In this document: positions 22,016 through 32,333 of the stretch, piece after piece
How positions within the stretch are numbered: position 1 is the stretch's first letter
How the letters are laid out: the number at the start of each line of letters is the position of its first letter
Source of the DNA: Apostichopus californicus
Taxonomy: Eukaryota; Echinodermata; Holothuroidea; Aspidochirotida; Stichopodidae
Assembly (NCBI GenBank): GCA_020650975.1
Contig: JAIPMN010019435.1
Location: 1 to 41,007 of the forward strand
DNA: 41,007 nucleotides
Reading direction: 5' to 3'
The notes under the pieces: generated by a model
Database searches by the model: none
What the model was told of the DNA's origin: nothing
What the model saw: the letters and a program-made list of their open reading frames with translations, nothing else
Translations under genes and position numbers: made by a program

Positions 22016-23156
22016 CTGCCAAGAACAGAAGAAGAGAATTAAAGTAACTGATCAACATTTTCTTTTTATAGTGAATCTTATGTTGACAATAGTCTGAAAG
22101 AAACATAAATTTCCTGTTTTCTTTCATGATATAGCACGTATCAATGTGAAAATCGTTTTCATTATTATGATTATAGCAAAATTATCGAATGTAGTTCAAC
22201 AGCATACATTTGCAGTAAAGTTACAGTAGATACACATTACCATAGTGTACACTGCTTTATTAAAGGGGACGTGTACCCTAATTGAAACCTATCCACGATT
22301 GAAGAGAATATTCAAAAACCTATTTTGAATTTTCTTTCTTAGTAATCAGGAACAAATTCATACCGATTAGGACAAAATATATGATTTTGGTTTTCATCGT
22401 AAAGTCTATGACGTCAATCCCTAACTATGTTTTTTTGTGTACACAAGGCAACCTAACTTAACGTTAACGGTAGTAGCCTACAGTACTGCACCGTACATAC
22501 AGTATTGCGAAGTTCGGAACACTGCGAATGGTGCATAAAATTATGCTCTACAACATAGAAAAATTAAAATTTTGACTGGAATGTTCTTTTAAGGTCATTT
22601 GATTTCAGATCTAGCAAATGGTAAAATTCCCCCTCCCCAAGACTGAGCCCTCAATCGATTTTCTAAAACAGGAAAAAATCTTTTTTTCTGCCAAGATAGT
22701 AACCCTCCACAAACAACCTTTACTTGAAAATAATGAGGTTTGCTCAAATATTCAATCATGAACATCAAATTCTCAACAGGAAAATGAAACCTATTAATAA
22801 TGACCTCTGATGATGACTAAATGACCTGCGCATCCCATACCATGAATTCCATGCTCCAGACATTTTAGTGCCCTAATTATTAATTTTCCAGGGCAAATCA
22901 ATGTGAATCTTTAACAACAGATAACTGAAAATTACTACAGCTTTTGTGGGCTTAGGCCTACACATGTGTGCGATTGCGCTTGCCTTTAGGGTCAAACAAA
23001 GTTCAAACTACCGGCATAAGACATTCGTATTGGGGGCGAGTCTTCCGTCTCTTTAAAGATCATGGTGTCCATGTATGATATTTAACTAATCCGGTCATGA
23101 ATCATCCTTTCAAGAAAAGGCATTTTTATATATATATATATAGATCGATTACTTAC
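22016..23156. other. HECT intron, no gene recognised
   Basis: AT-rich intron. The segment near 22593-22650 (aggtcatttgatt ... ccccctccc.agactg) recurs near 25731-25785. A (TA)n run lies near 23127-23141. No other structure is evident. Confidence 0.5.
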
Positions 23157-23265
23157 TGTCATTGCTTGTGTTGCTGGCCATCCACAGGCGGTCAAGCCAA
23201 TGTCTTGCCCTTTCATCACTGATGATAAGGTCATTAAACTTCTTTTCATCTGTCTCGTTTAACAG
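23157..23265 (-). other. HECT exon
   Basis: The exon lies between the acceptor 'ttttttttcctcccaag' and the donor GTAAGT. It reads LLNETDEKKFNDLIISDERA, then RHWLDRLWMASNTSND. This matches the helical region between the first N-lobe block and the rest of HECT in G2E3-like proteins. It is open throughout and ends in phase 1. Confidence 0.7.
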
Positions 23266-23786
23266 CTTGGGAGGAAAAAAAAGTTACTGAATGGTAAAAC
23301 TAACAACTTATTAATGCATTAACAGATTGCAAAAGTACCTGTATGGTCACTTCATATAATGACACACTACATTTTTATATGCATAAGTAAGAATTGTTCA
23401 AAATTAACGCTGCAACATGTTAGCCACAACCATTGGAAGAAACACATTTTTTTCCACAATGAACCCCCAAACCAAAAAGGCTATGTTTTCATGGAAATCA
23501 GCCAAAATACTGATATTTTATACTTCTGTTAATCTCTATTCATGGTCCATAATGAGTTATTGAAACTCAATCTCTTCCTAAAAGAAGTGATTACATACTG
23601 ACAACCTGCAATTGTAGTAATGTTACTACTGAAACCCTGACAGTTAATCAACTTCAAAGCAGGTTCCTGTCAGTGTGTGTTTACTGCTTACTATGGTCCT
23701 TAAGTTTTATTATGTTTTTTCATTACACCATTCAATGCACAAAAAGAAAAGATCCTAAGGTGAATTAATAAATCAAATTAAAATAC

Positions 23787-24347
23787 CTTTGTGATGAAAT
23801 CTTGTAGACCAATGTCTAGAACATCACTTTTGTCCACCTCCTGATATGCAGTTTCCTGTGGATGCTTGAGTATCAGTGCAATAGCTGCCTTGTGTAATGG
23901 TAGTTCGACTGGAACATTGTTAAGCAGTGCAGTTCCAATCGCCTTTCCAACAACAGTGTACAAACCGGCAAAAACATGGAACTGGTTGTTTGGAGGCAGC
24001 AACTTCCCTGATGGTGTTTCCAGAAATAAGTTGTGGGATGGTGACCTTATCTCTTGAAAGAACAGCCTGAAGTTCTCTCTCAGTAGCCCTCCAGCATCGA
24101 TGCCCTCTTCACCCACAAAATGTATGCGCAAAGGCCCATTCTTTGCATCAAACTTGCTGTTTTTTTAAAAAGGCCACATTGTCTGCAAAGATTGTTTCCT
24201 TGTCCACTTTGAATTTGATGGGTGGTTTGTTTTCAAAGTCAATTAATGATGTAAACCGATTAATAAATTCTCCGGGATTCTTTTGTCCTTGTTTGCATGA
24301 GTGGTTTTCATTGCTTGCAGTTGAAGGTGTTGGAGGCCTTAAATCAG
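23787..24347 (-). other. HECT N-lobe exon
   Basis: The acceptor is 'cccatttcag'. Two bases complete an Ala codon from the NZF exon, then the frame reads DLRPPTPSTASNENHS and FINRFTSLIDFENKPPIKF. A one-base shift occurs in seven T's (24160-24166 on +). It then continues KFDAKNGPLRIHFVGEEGID, AGGLLRENFRLFF and FAGLYTVVGKAIGTALLNNV to DFITK at a GTATTT donor. The VGEEG-x-D-x-GG-x-x-RE motif is diagnostic of HECT. Apart from the homopolymer shift it is open. Confidence 0.85.
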
Positions 24348-24514
24348 CTGAAATGGGATTTAATAGATAGATTTAATGAATATATGTCCCAATTATATAT
24401 CAAATATGCTAGGTAGATACATTGAAAGATACTAGGCATCTAGCTCTTCATGTGTGTAAGTACTAACTAGGAGTCCATTGCATCCATCATTAATATGCAT
24501 GACATCAGTGTTGC

Positions 24515-24655
24515 AGGTCACAAGACCGGTGTCAGTTTCGAGACCGGTTTTTGCTTGTCTCGGTCTTGGTCTAGACTCCCAGTGGTCTTGGTCTCAGACT
24601 GTTGTGGTCTTGATATTTGGCCGGTCTCGACAGTGAAACCGGCAATTTTTAGTCA
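24515..24655. repeat. GGTCTCG-rich repeat end
   Basis: A run of 'ggtctcg', 'ggtcttggtct' and 'gagaccggt' phrases. Such 'tctcggtcttggtctcg' sequence is common at the ends of non-autonomous DNA transposons in fish and invertebrates. Only one end is visible, so the element type is not established. Confidence 0.4.
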
Positions 24656-24699
24656 AAGGAAAATTCAATTATGAAATGAATAAACAACCTTTTTTCAAG

Positions 24700-25705
24700 A
24701 TCTCACCATGACGACATCCTTTCTCAGTCTCACCATGGCAACATAAATTATCTCACCATCGTGCCGTCCTGCTGAAGAAAGTCGTCATAGTGATATTATT
24801 TATTTCACCATCAGGACATCCGATTACAGAAAGTCATCATGGCGAGACAATTTTATCACACCATGACAACATAAGCTCACTTATAAGCCAGGCTGCCGTG
24901 TTACCTACAGTCACCGTAATGAGCTCTGTTACGAAACTGAAAATTTATCTCGCCAAGACAACTACCTTCAATAGGATATCAAAATGGTGAGATAATTTTC
25001 CTCGCCAAGACAACTTCTAATAGGATGTCCTGATGATTAGATAATTTATCTAGCCAATACGACTTCTCTCAAGTCTCAATAGATGTTGACAAGTTGAGTT
25101 AATTTATCTCGTCATGACACTTCCTTTAATAGTATGTAATGATGGTAAGATAATTTATTTCGCCAAGTCGTCTTCTGTCTAAAAAGATGTGTAGTGAGAT
25201 AATTCATCTCGCCATGATGACTTCCTTCAATAGAATGTCGTGATGGTGAGATAATTCATCTCGCCAAGTCGCCTTCTGTCTGAAAGGATGTGCAGTGAGA
25301 TAATTCATCTCGCCATGACGACTTGCTTCAATAGGATGTCGTGATGGTGATATAATTTATCCCGCCAAGTCGTCTTCCTTAGGAAATAATGTTGTCAATG
25401 TTGTCATGTTGTCATTTATCTTGCCAATACGACTTTCTTTAATAGTATGTTGTGATGGTGAGATTATTTATCTCACCAAGATGAAATTCTTTTATTAGGT
25501 GGTTGTGATGGTGAAATATTGGTATTTTATCTTGCCATGGTGATTCCATTTATCTTGCTATGACAACTTCCTTTAATGGGTTGTCATGATGGTGAGATAA
25601 TTTATCTCGCCAAGACGACTTCCTTTAATATGATGTTGTGAAGGTATACATAATTTATCTCACCAAGTCGACTTCCCATAATAGGATGTCGTGATAGTGA
25701 GATAA
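24700..25705. repeat. About 50-bp minisatellite with a palindrome in every unit
   Basis: Units recur about every 50-52 bp, best seen from 24985 on (near 24985, 25036, 25095, 25147, 25195, 25245, 25295 and 25347). Each carries a core like GGTGAGATAATTTATCTCGCC, followed by 'aagacgacttcctttaatagga'. The core is nearly self-complementary, so the array could fold into many cruciforms. It lies in the HECT intron between 24347 and 27981. Confidence 0.8.
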
Positions 25706-25789
25706 ATTACAAGAAGAAGAGAGTAAAGGTCATTTGATTACAAATCATAGCAAATAGTCAAATTTCCCCCTCCCTAGACTGGACCTTTT

Positions 25790-26762
25790 TGTCTCGCCTG
25801 AACTATAGTTCAGAAGAGTGGTCGCTTTGGCGTGTGTGTGTGTGTATGTATGTATGCGTGTGTGTGTATGTGAGTTTTTAGCGGCTTGTGAACAGCATAT
25901 CTTAAGAACCATAAGAGCTACGAAAATGAAACTTCGTAAAAGGAAGGTGGGTAAGGCGTTCTCGAACTGATTACATTTTGGGCACGAAATATGCTAATTA
26001 TGTAGCTAATTTGCATAATTTATGTTTTTCACAGAATAACCTTGTGAACAGCATATCTTAAGAACCATAAGATCTACGAAGATGAAACTTTGTAAAAGGA
26101 AGGTGGGTAAGGCATTCTTGAACTGATTAGATTTTGGGCACGAAATATGCTAATTAGGTACCTAATTTATATCTTTCATACTACAAATTGTTGGTTCAAC
26201 ATGAAACTTGGTACATATAGTCAACATTTCGTGCTGAAAATTTTGAAGGTCATTTGGAGGTCACCAGAGGTCAAATTTGGTAATTATCATCAAAGTTCAT
26301 TGGAAGTATATATCAATAACCGCAGCAGCTATATTGACAAGGTTTGCCATGTAGACTCAAGTGTTCTTGAACTGATTCGATTTTAGGCATGAAGTATGCT
26401 CATTAATTAGTCTAATTTGAATAATTTATGCAAATTCTTTAAATTTGTCTAATTTCACAAAACTTCGTGGATATGAATGATATTCAGTCACGAACAATTT
26501 TAGGGTCAACTTGAAGTCACCAGAGGTCATTTAAGGTCAAAGTTATGTTAATTATCAGCGGATTTCATTAGAAGTATTGGGGCTACACTGGTCTGGTGTG
26601 ACCTATAGGGGGCAGTACTAAGTGATCTTTAGGTGGAAGCAGTGCAAAATATGCTAATGAATTTGAATTGCTTAGATTTTCTGCCCCAACAACTGTAATT
26701 AGGTAGGGTGATTTGCATGGATACCGATGGAAAAACCACTGATGGCGCAACCAGGCGAGACA
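25790..26762. mobile_element. 973-bp TIR element (TGTCTCGCCTG ... CAGGCGAGACA)
   Basis: TGTCTCGCCTG (25790-25800) and CAGGCGAGACA (26752-26762) are perfect 11-bp terminal inverted repeats. The left end continues with the palindrome GAACTATAGTTC and a GT-rich tract. Inside are two units of about 150 bp starting 'cttgtgaacagcatatct' (near 25895 and 26041), then AT-rich sequence with 'aggtca' half-sites. I see no clear target duplication (flanks 'cctttt' and 'cttggg'). It has no transposase, so it is a non-autonomous, MITE-like element of unassigned superfamily. Confidence 0.75.
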
Positions 26763-27980
26763 CTTGGGGCGGATCGCCTTGTTTCTAAAATGTTGGTAGC
26801 AATCATGGGAAGAGGTTTTGGAGAAAGTTGAGGTCAATTGTCATGGACCAAATCATGAAAATAGGTCAAAAAGCCTTGTCATGGATTTCTTCATATTTTG
26901 ACCACATCTGCTGACAGTCATCAGTCACTGAATGCAAAATGTTGTACATGAAGTAGATATCAGTTCATCTGAGGTCAAATGATGGCAAGCGGTAAAATTG
27001 CTCTCCGAGCCTTCGGCCTACTGGATGTTCACCAAAGTTGCAAACCATGAGTTAGTAAAGAGGAACAAATGTTATACCATGAATAAAGGTCAAGAGTCAT
27101 ATGTCAGTTGTTAGGATATATCATATGGTGCTGTCCATACGAAATTAATTTGATTTTTTACCAAAGGTGGCGACAGTCATCAGCAAAGGAAACCAGGTCA
27201 CTACAGGTAAAAACAATCTAAGTCATGGGATATTTTGAAAGAAAAACCCATGCAGTTCATGACATCATAAACCATTGAGACTTACTAGATACACACCAAT
27301 ATGTGACCCTACAAAAATAAATTTTTGCTGTAATTAGCTTTAGTTCCCATTGCAATCACAAGGGATTGACTTTAATTTTACTGTTGCCTGATCCATGAAC
27401 TCTGTGTTGGTGTACTCTAATGTAATGAATCTATGGCTTGTTTGGCTCTCTGATTAAAGGTTTGCAGTAGTCTGCAAAAAAACTACAGCTAATTTTGACA
27501 GAAGATGATTTTGTTCTTGGTTTTCTGATATTAATTTGGGTCCGAAAGGATTAATAAGACTTTTCATAAATTGTTTCTTAAATGAGCTAATAGAGCTACA
27601 ACACCACTGATGTTCTTGTTTATTCTTTTGCTCCTTGTGTTTTGATAGGGAACAGGGACTTCGGTAGAATGGTGCAGAAAAATGTCAAATTACAAACCAA
27701 AGGAATTGTACATACGAGTACAAAGTCATGAGTACATGATTTTCGAATTTCTTGAGTATGAGTACAGAGCCATGAGTACGAGTACGAAAAAATGTACTTG
27801 AGTACTAGTACGGACTTGAGTTCTACTAGTCTGGTAATTGGACATTGACTTGTTGATATAGAATGTTTACGAGCCCAGTACTCAACATTTCTAAATTGGC
27901 TCTTTTTTTTCTTATCTTGGTAGTAAAAAGTTACACTCAATGCTGATAACTCTAAGTGGTGACACAGCACAGGGACTAAC
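26763..27980. repeat. Intron sequence with a GAGTAC-rich repeat near its right end
   Basis: Most of this HECT intron segment shows no structure. Near 27705-27830 it becomes a run of 'gagtac', 'gagtacgagtac' and 'catgagtac' phrases ending 'gttctactagtct'. This looks like the end of a repeat element, type unknown. Confidence 0.4.
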
Positions 27981-28287
27981 CTTCACACATCTCACAGTTA
28001 TCAGTGCTCGGGCGATTGATAAAGGTGCTTTTTACGTGACCCGTCATGCGGGATACAAAACGTCACGGCCAAACGGCACTACCGAACCATCCCATTACAA
28101 ACAAAACTCAGGTCAAGCGATTGATAAAGGTGCACAGAGGGCAAGCTATCCATGATGCCTGAGATGTACTTGGTGGTGTGGCTTCTGATAATGACATCCT
28201 TGATGAAGAGGCATGTACACTGGATGTTGAGGGCCCATTGAATATTTCTGGCAACACTGTGCATTAATCATCATCGTCTTCATCATC
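27981..28287 (-). other. NZF zinc-finger exon interrupted by an insertion
   Basis: The acceptor (gttcctatgcag) is followed by DDEDDDD, a TAA (28264-28266), then LPEIFNGPSTSSVHASSS and on to SWIACPLCTFINR. Here 89 bp are inserted. After it the finger completes as RPSTDNCEMCEG at the donor GTTAGT. Without the insert the W-x2-C-x2-C-T-x-I-N ... C-x2-C pattern is a textbook RanBP2/NZF finger. Exon-end phase 1 fits the next exon exactly (CEM-C-E-A-DLRPP). Such fingers typically bind ubiquitin or Ran. Confidence 0.75.
28012..28132 (-). mobile_element. 89-bp insertion with 16-bp target-site duplication
   Basis: GCGATTGATAAAGGTG occurs at 28012-28027 and again at 28117-28132, flanking 89 bp (28028-28116). 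Read on the minus strand, the insert ends in a short A-rich stretch (cacgtaaaaag) directly before the downstream copy. It contains 'ggttcggtagtgcc', faintly like a pol III B box. A 16-bp duplication plus A-tail fits LINE-driven retroposition of a short transcript. The source RNA is not recognised. Confidence 0.7.
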
Positions 28288-28749
28288 CTGCATAGGAACA
28301 ATCAGAGATTGCAATTACATATTCATTTCCTCGAAACAATAGTGTTTGCTTTATACTAACTTGATTCCAAACAAGAATTTAAAGATAAAAGATGACAAAG
28401 TTGCCCATCTGAATATTCTTTTACATAATTGTGTCATATTAATCAGCAAGTACATATATTTGCAATATATGGTGTTATCATAGCCATCCAAACAAGCATA
28501 AAATTATTACAATGTTATGTTTAATCTCCAAACTTTCATCACAATGCCACTTATCTTGGATGAGTAGTATGTTTTGGTCTGCTACAGTTGAAAGAAGCTC
28601 ACGTTAAAGTTTTATAATAAACTTACTACCTGCCATCAAACTGGCCTTTTGAAATACTGTACCTAATGATGTCTAAGTGGGACCTTGCGTACATCAGAAA
28701 GCCCCTTTTCTAAAGACATACAATTTCTGTAAAATATATTTCTGTGCTT

Positions 28750-29330
28750 GTTTTTGATTCCGTGCCGAATACGAAAGGAATCTATGCAGTCAAGTTGCAA
28801 TGGTTGTACTCTCACAATGCACAAACTTAAGTGTGAGATTCATCCAAAGGTCAGATGACCCTGTTTGAAAGCAAAATTGTCGAAATATTTTTTAAGTTGG
28901 CACTGCTGAGTTATGATGGTTACTAGCGTTTCAGTGTGTGACTACCAACAAAATCAATAGGGTCCATATCTACCCACGAAGGCCAACCCACATACAGATC
29001 AGTATGAGATCAATCAAAGTTGGCACTGTTGATTTATGGCAGTTACAAGGTTTCCAAGATTTGACCCTTGTTGACCTCAAATGACCTTTGACCTCTAACA
29101 CAATCGATAGGATTCATCTACTCACTAAGGCCAATCCACATACCAAGTATGAAATCAATCCAAGTTCAACTTCTTAAGATATTACGAATACAAGCTAGCG
29201 TTTAAATGTTTGACCACTGTTGACCTCAAATGACCTTTGACCTCTGCCAAAAACAATAGGGGGAACCTATCTACCAAGTATGAACTTGATCCGAGTTCAC
29301 CTTGTCAAGCTAAGATACACACATACATAA
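28750..29330. repeat. Tandem repeat of the TGACCTTTGACCT family
   Basis: A palindromic left end (about 28757-28797: gattccgtgccgaatacgaaaggaatctatgcagtc) precedes three or so units of about 140-150 bp. They contain 'ttggcactg.tgagttatg', 'gacctcaaatgacctttgacctct' and 'ctcactaaggcca..ccacata'. TGACCTTTGACCT occurs at 29082-29094 and 29231-29243. It lies between HECT exons. Confidence 0.7.
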
Positions 29331-29539
29331 CAATCTCACAACATACTGTTATGTTCTTTTGCTGTCAGAAAGAAACCAAAAATAACCATATAACCCTGAT
29401 CTACTCACCATTTGTTTTTGTATATGTTTCTACATTTATGAACAACAATTTATATGACCAGTATATAATTACTTTATGAATACAACTTGGAATCTTGGCA
29501 TTGATTTATTTTAACAAAAAGACTATAAATGGCTTACAC

Positions 29540-29734
29540 GTCTGCAGACAGAAGGAGAATAACATCAATGGCCTTTCCGGTCGATGGAGGATAAGGGGTG
29601 TATCTCGTTTGGCCCCTTCTTTCAGTGGTAGCTTGACGAGAACCTCCACGAATGCGTCTATGGCTGCCACTGGTACCTCCTCTAGCTGGTGGTCGTGCAT
29701 GTCGTCCTCTTGTAAACAAGTTGCTCATTTCCTC
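29540..29734 (-). other. Arg/Gly-rich exon assigned to the HECT gene
   Basis: The minus-strand frame reads EEMSNLFTRGRHARPPARGG and continues SHRRIRGGSRQATTERRGQT to TPYPPSTGKAIDVILLLSAD. Acceptors exist at CAG|GAGG (29734) and CAG|ACTT (29743). Donors are GTGTAA after 29540 or GTAAGC after 29538. The RG-rich start followed by a 'DVxLL' segment resembles N-terminal regions of invertebrate G2E3-like HECT proteins. The joins on both sides are not certain in phase. Confidence 0.5.
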
Positions 29735-30652
29735 CTGGGAAGTCTGAAACACATTCCTAATAGAAAGACACCAAAAAGACCAAAAATTGTGTAAATCTAG
29801 GGATGAATCATGGAACAGAACAAATTACGGATGAAGAAAGACACATGTGACCTCTCTCATGGAAAAGAAGAAAAAATAAAGTTGTATAATGCATAAAAGA
29901 CTGAATTTGCACAATATGGAAGATAAATCTCTCAACTGAAAGGCATGTCAGCAAGTTAATGTACTGGCTAGCTTTCCTCCCCTGATAAGTTTCAATGCCT
30001 GTGTTATTGCAGCCACCATGCAGACAGATTAACTTTAAAGTTTGAGCTTCAGAGTATTGAGGGTATGATACCATCATGACATGATCAAAGTATTTCCTGC
30101 AAGCTAATGCATCCATAGTCCATGAACTGTGCTGTGTTACGTTGCACAAACCTTCACACTACAGCCCATGCCCTGGTAGTACTAATTCTAGGCCTCTCTT
30201 GCCAGACTATTATAGTCTGGCACATTTTATGTTAACATACTCTTACACATGCTGCTTAAATTTCCAGGCAATGACTGTAGGTGTGAAGGTCCAGAGACTG
30301 TGACACAGTCATGTTCAATGACTAATGCATCCATGGCCAAATTTAAGGCCTCTGGGAACCGGGTGAGTGACTATATGTGTAAAGTACATAACACTAGATA
30401 TTGCCTGCTGTCCAATACAGCTAGCCTAACTTAGGGCATATTTACTCATGCAGTAGTGGAAGTTTTGCTATAAAGGAATTCATGTCAATATGGTGCCACA
30501 GGCTAGGCTTCAGCGATTTGTGTAATGCAGTTTAACATTTTATTCATGGCCTAGCCTAGGCCTATCATGGGCCAAGGCCAGCTAACTTTGGGCTTAAGCC
30601 TAGGATGACCTTTGCTAACTTATGCTACCCTGTAGGCTTTTAGAATTGCCTA

Positions 30653-31132
30653 TGGATCGAGTCCCATACACGCCCGGTCGTGAAATCCTGGGATATTCCA
30701 CTCCATTTTAAGGTTATGGTTCGCGGTTTGGGCTTACCCGGATCAAGTCCATAAGCGCCCGGTCGTAAAATCATCGGATGTTCCACTCGATTTTAGGTGC
30801 TACTTTAGTTTTAAAATCGTGATATGTATAATATGTGGTATAGCCTAGGCCTAACCTAACCCCCAACTCCAACCCTAATTTATATTATTTATAGCTATAA
30901 ATAATAATATAAATAATCTATATCCTGTATATTATTATTAATCTACATTAATAATAATATAGGCCTACAGGAAAAACATTTTGGAATGTAATTAGCCTAG
31001 GGCCCTAGGCTATACCATATATTAATTATTATACGAGGCCTAGTGTATAAGGATTTTAAAATTAAAGCAGCCCCTAAAATTTAGTGGAATATCCCAGGAT
31101 TTCACGACCGGGCGTGTATGGGACTTGATCCC
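30653..31132. mobile_element. 480-bp MITE with about 55-bp TIRs and TGCCTA target duplication
   Basis: The arms 30653-30712 and 31077-31132 are near-perfect inverted copies (cccatacacgcccggtcgtg; aatcctgggatattccac). TGCCTA flanks both ends (30647-30652 and 31133-31138). A degenerate direct copy of the arm lies at about 30738-30790 (gatcaagtccataagcgccc). The centre is AT-rich and folds strongly: a 24-bp perfect palindrome at 30883-30906 and a 15-bp stem with a 4-base loop at 30928-30961. It has no coding capacity. Confidence 0.8.
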
Positions 31133-31683
31133 TGCCTAGCCCTAGTCGAGTAAAGTATTAACGTTAACCTATACTAGTACTACGCTAGCCTAGTACTAGG
31201 CTATAGTATATGATATCGTTAATACTAGCGCCTGTTGCCCAAGTTCACAGGCGCTCATAACGTTATAGACTAGACTAGTCGGTCAGTACATTGAGTCGGT
31301 CACTGCGTACAAATTCAATGACAATCTACTAGGCCTAATCTAGTGATAACGTAATATTTGAAGTGACCGACTCATGGTACCATCTTTAAATTATAGGCCT
31401 AGGCTAGGCCTACTACCTTTATCTCTTTATCGACTGATTTGTCAAAACAAGATATGCTTAAGTCTCGTACCAGGCACACTGACCAACCTTTTTAGTATAG
31501 TATTATAAACCATAGGCTAGGCCTTTATATTACGACCGCCTGTGCCTAATTGTTAAGCCTAGCTAGTATTAGGCCTAGCCTAGGCTAAGTATTAAGATTT
31601 CGTCAGGCTCAACTGTATACGTATTGTATTGATGGCTGGCAATTTATATAGCTAGGCCTATGCCTCAAACATGCATTTATTAC

Positions 31684-31787
31684 CTGTTGACCTGCCTTTC
31701 CCCAACCACTTGCATAACTTGTCTTGCGACGGGATCTGCCAACCTTTCTACCACAGACGAAAAATCGTGTTCACTCAAATTAGACAT
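31684..31787 (-). other. HECT gene first coding exon
   Basis: ATG at 31787-31785 (minus) opens a 34-codon frame reading MSNLSEHDFSSVVERLADP, then VARQVMQVVGERQVN. It ends at a GTAATA donor in phase 2, with an alternative GTCAAC donor in phase 0 nine bases earlier. The amphipathic helix-like start and its position upstream of the other HECT exons suggest the translation start. An inverted CCAAT-like 'attgg' lies just upstream (31799-31803). A non-AUG or earlier exon cannot be excluded. Confidence 0.55.
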
Positions 31788-31991
31788 GGCGATGACCTAT
31801 TGGTGTGACTTTAGTTTTACTACTTAGGCTAGTAATAGTATTATATAGTACAGTGTGTAAATGGCATATTCGTCCAACTACTTTGCCGAATTTGCATACG
31901 CCCCGCCCACGTATCACAAGTGTCTAACATGGCACCGCCCATTCGCGTGCTGCTCACGTGTCTATAACCTATATAGATATGAGCTCGCCGA

Positions 31992-32213
31992 GTGTGACAA
32001 AATTATACGGAAAACCGTATATCACAATATTATACATATTGATTATAGTTGCAAATATATATGATATACTGTGATATATATTTTATTAATAATGTAAATA
32101 GGTTATGCATAACCTATATATATGAGGTGTACGAGTAAGTTATATATATTGCGGCATAACTAATATATATCAGGAGTTATAATCAATATATTTGGTATAT
32201 AATTTTGTCACAC
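31992..32213. mobile_element. 222-bp inverted-repeat element (GTGTGACAAAATTATA ends)
   Basis: GTGTGACAAAATTATA at 31992-32007 is mirrored by TATAATTTTGTCACAC at 32198-32213. Further in, ATATTGATTATA (about 32036-32047) pairs with TATAATCAATAT. The centre contains the perfect palindrome AGGTTATGCATAACCT (about 32099-32114). It is AT-rich with no ORF. It lies between the HECT start and the EEP ORF. The superfamily is not assigned. Confidence 0.65.
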
Positions 32214-32333
32214 ATGGCGCCTCATACTTATGTAGCACTCAGCCGTGTCACCCGTCTGGAAGGACTGTATTTAGTTGATTATGATCCATGACGAATTTTC
32301 TGTAACAAAGATGTTGACACTAATATTGCAAAG

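Larger units (their letters stand above)
19761..31787 (-). pseudogene. HECT E3 ubiquitin ligase with NZF finger (G2E3-like), multi-exon, disrupted
   Basis: Seven exons on the minus strand, 5' to 3': 31787-31684, 29734-29540, 28287-27981, 24347-23787, 23265-23157, 22015-21733 and 19993-19761. HECT ligases accept ubiquitin on an active-site Cys and pass it to substrates. Visible parts are an initiator exon, an Arg/Gly-rich segment, a RanBP2/NZF zinc finger (NZF fingers often bind ubiquitin), the HECT N-lobe (IHFVGEEGIDAGGLLRE) and the C-lobe Cys box (IANTCDCSILFP). Phases agree at 27981/24347 and 21733/19993. Defects are TAA 28264-28266, an 89-bp insertion in the finger that adds a TGA, a shift in seven T's (24160-24166), TAG 21884-21886, and a phase mismatch between the exons at 23157 and 22015. 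It converges on the SET-recombinase gene. The closest family I know is G2E3-like HECT proteins, which are multi-copy in many invertebrates. Confidence 0.75.

Noticed and set aside
24700..25705. CRISPR-like array
   Set aside because: Units have no unique spacers of constant length; the whole 50-bp unit repeats with drift, and the host is an animal.
28028..28116. tRNA gene or tRNA-derived SINE
   Set aside because: Only a faint B-box-like string; no A box and no cloverleaf can be drawn, so I left it as an unidentified insert.
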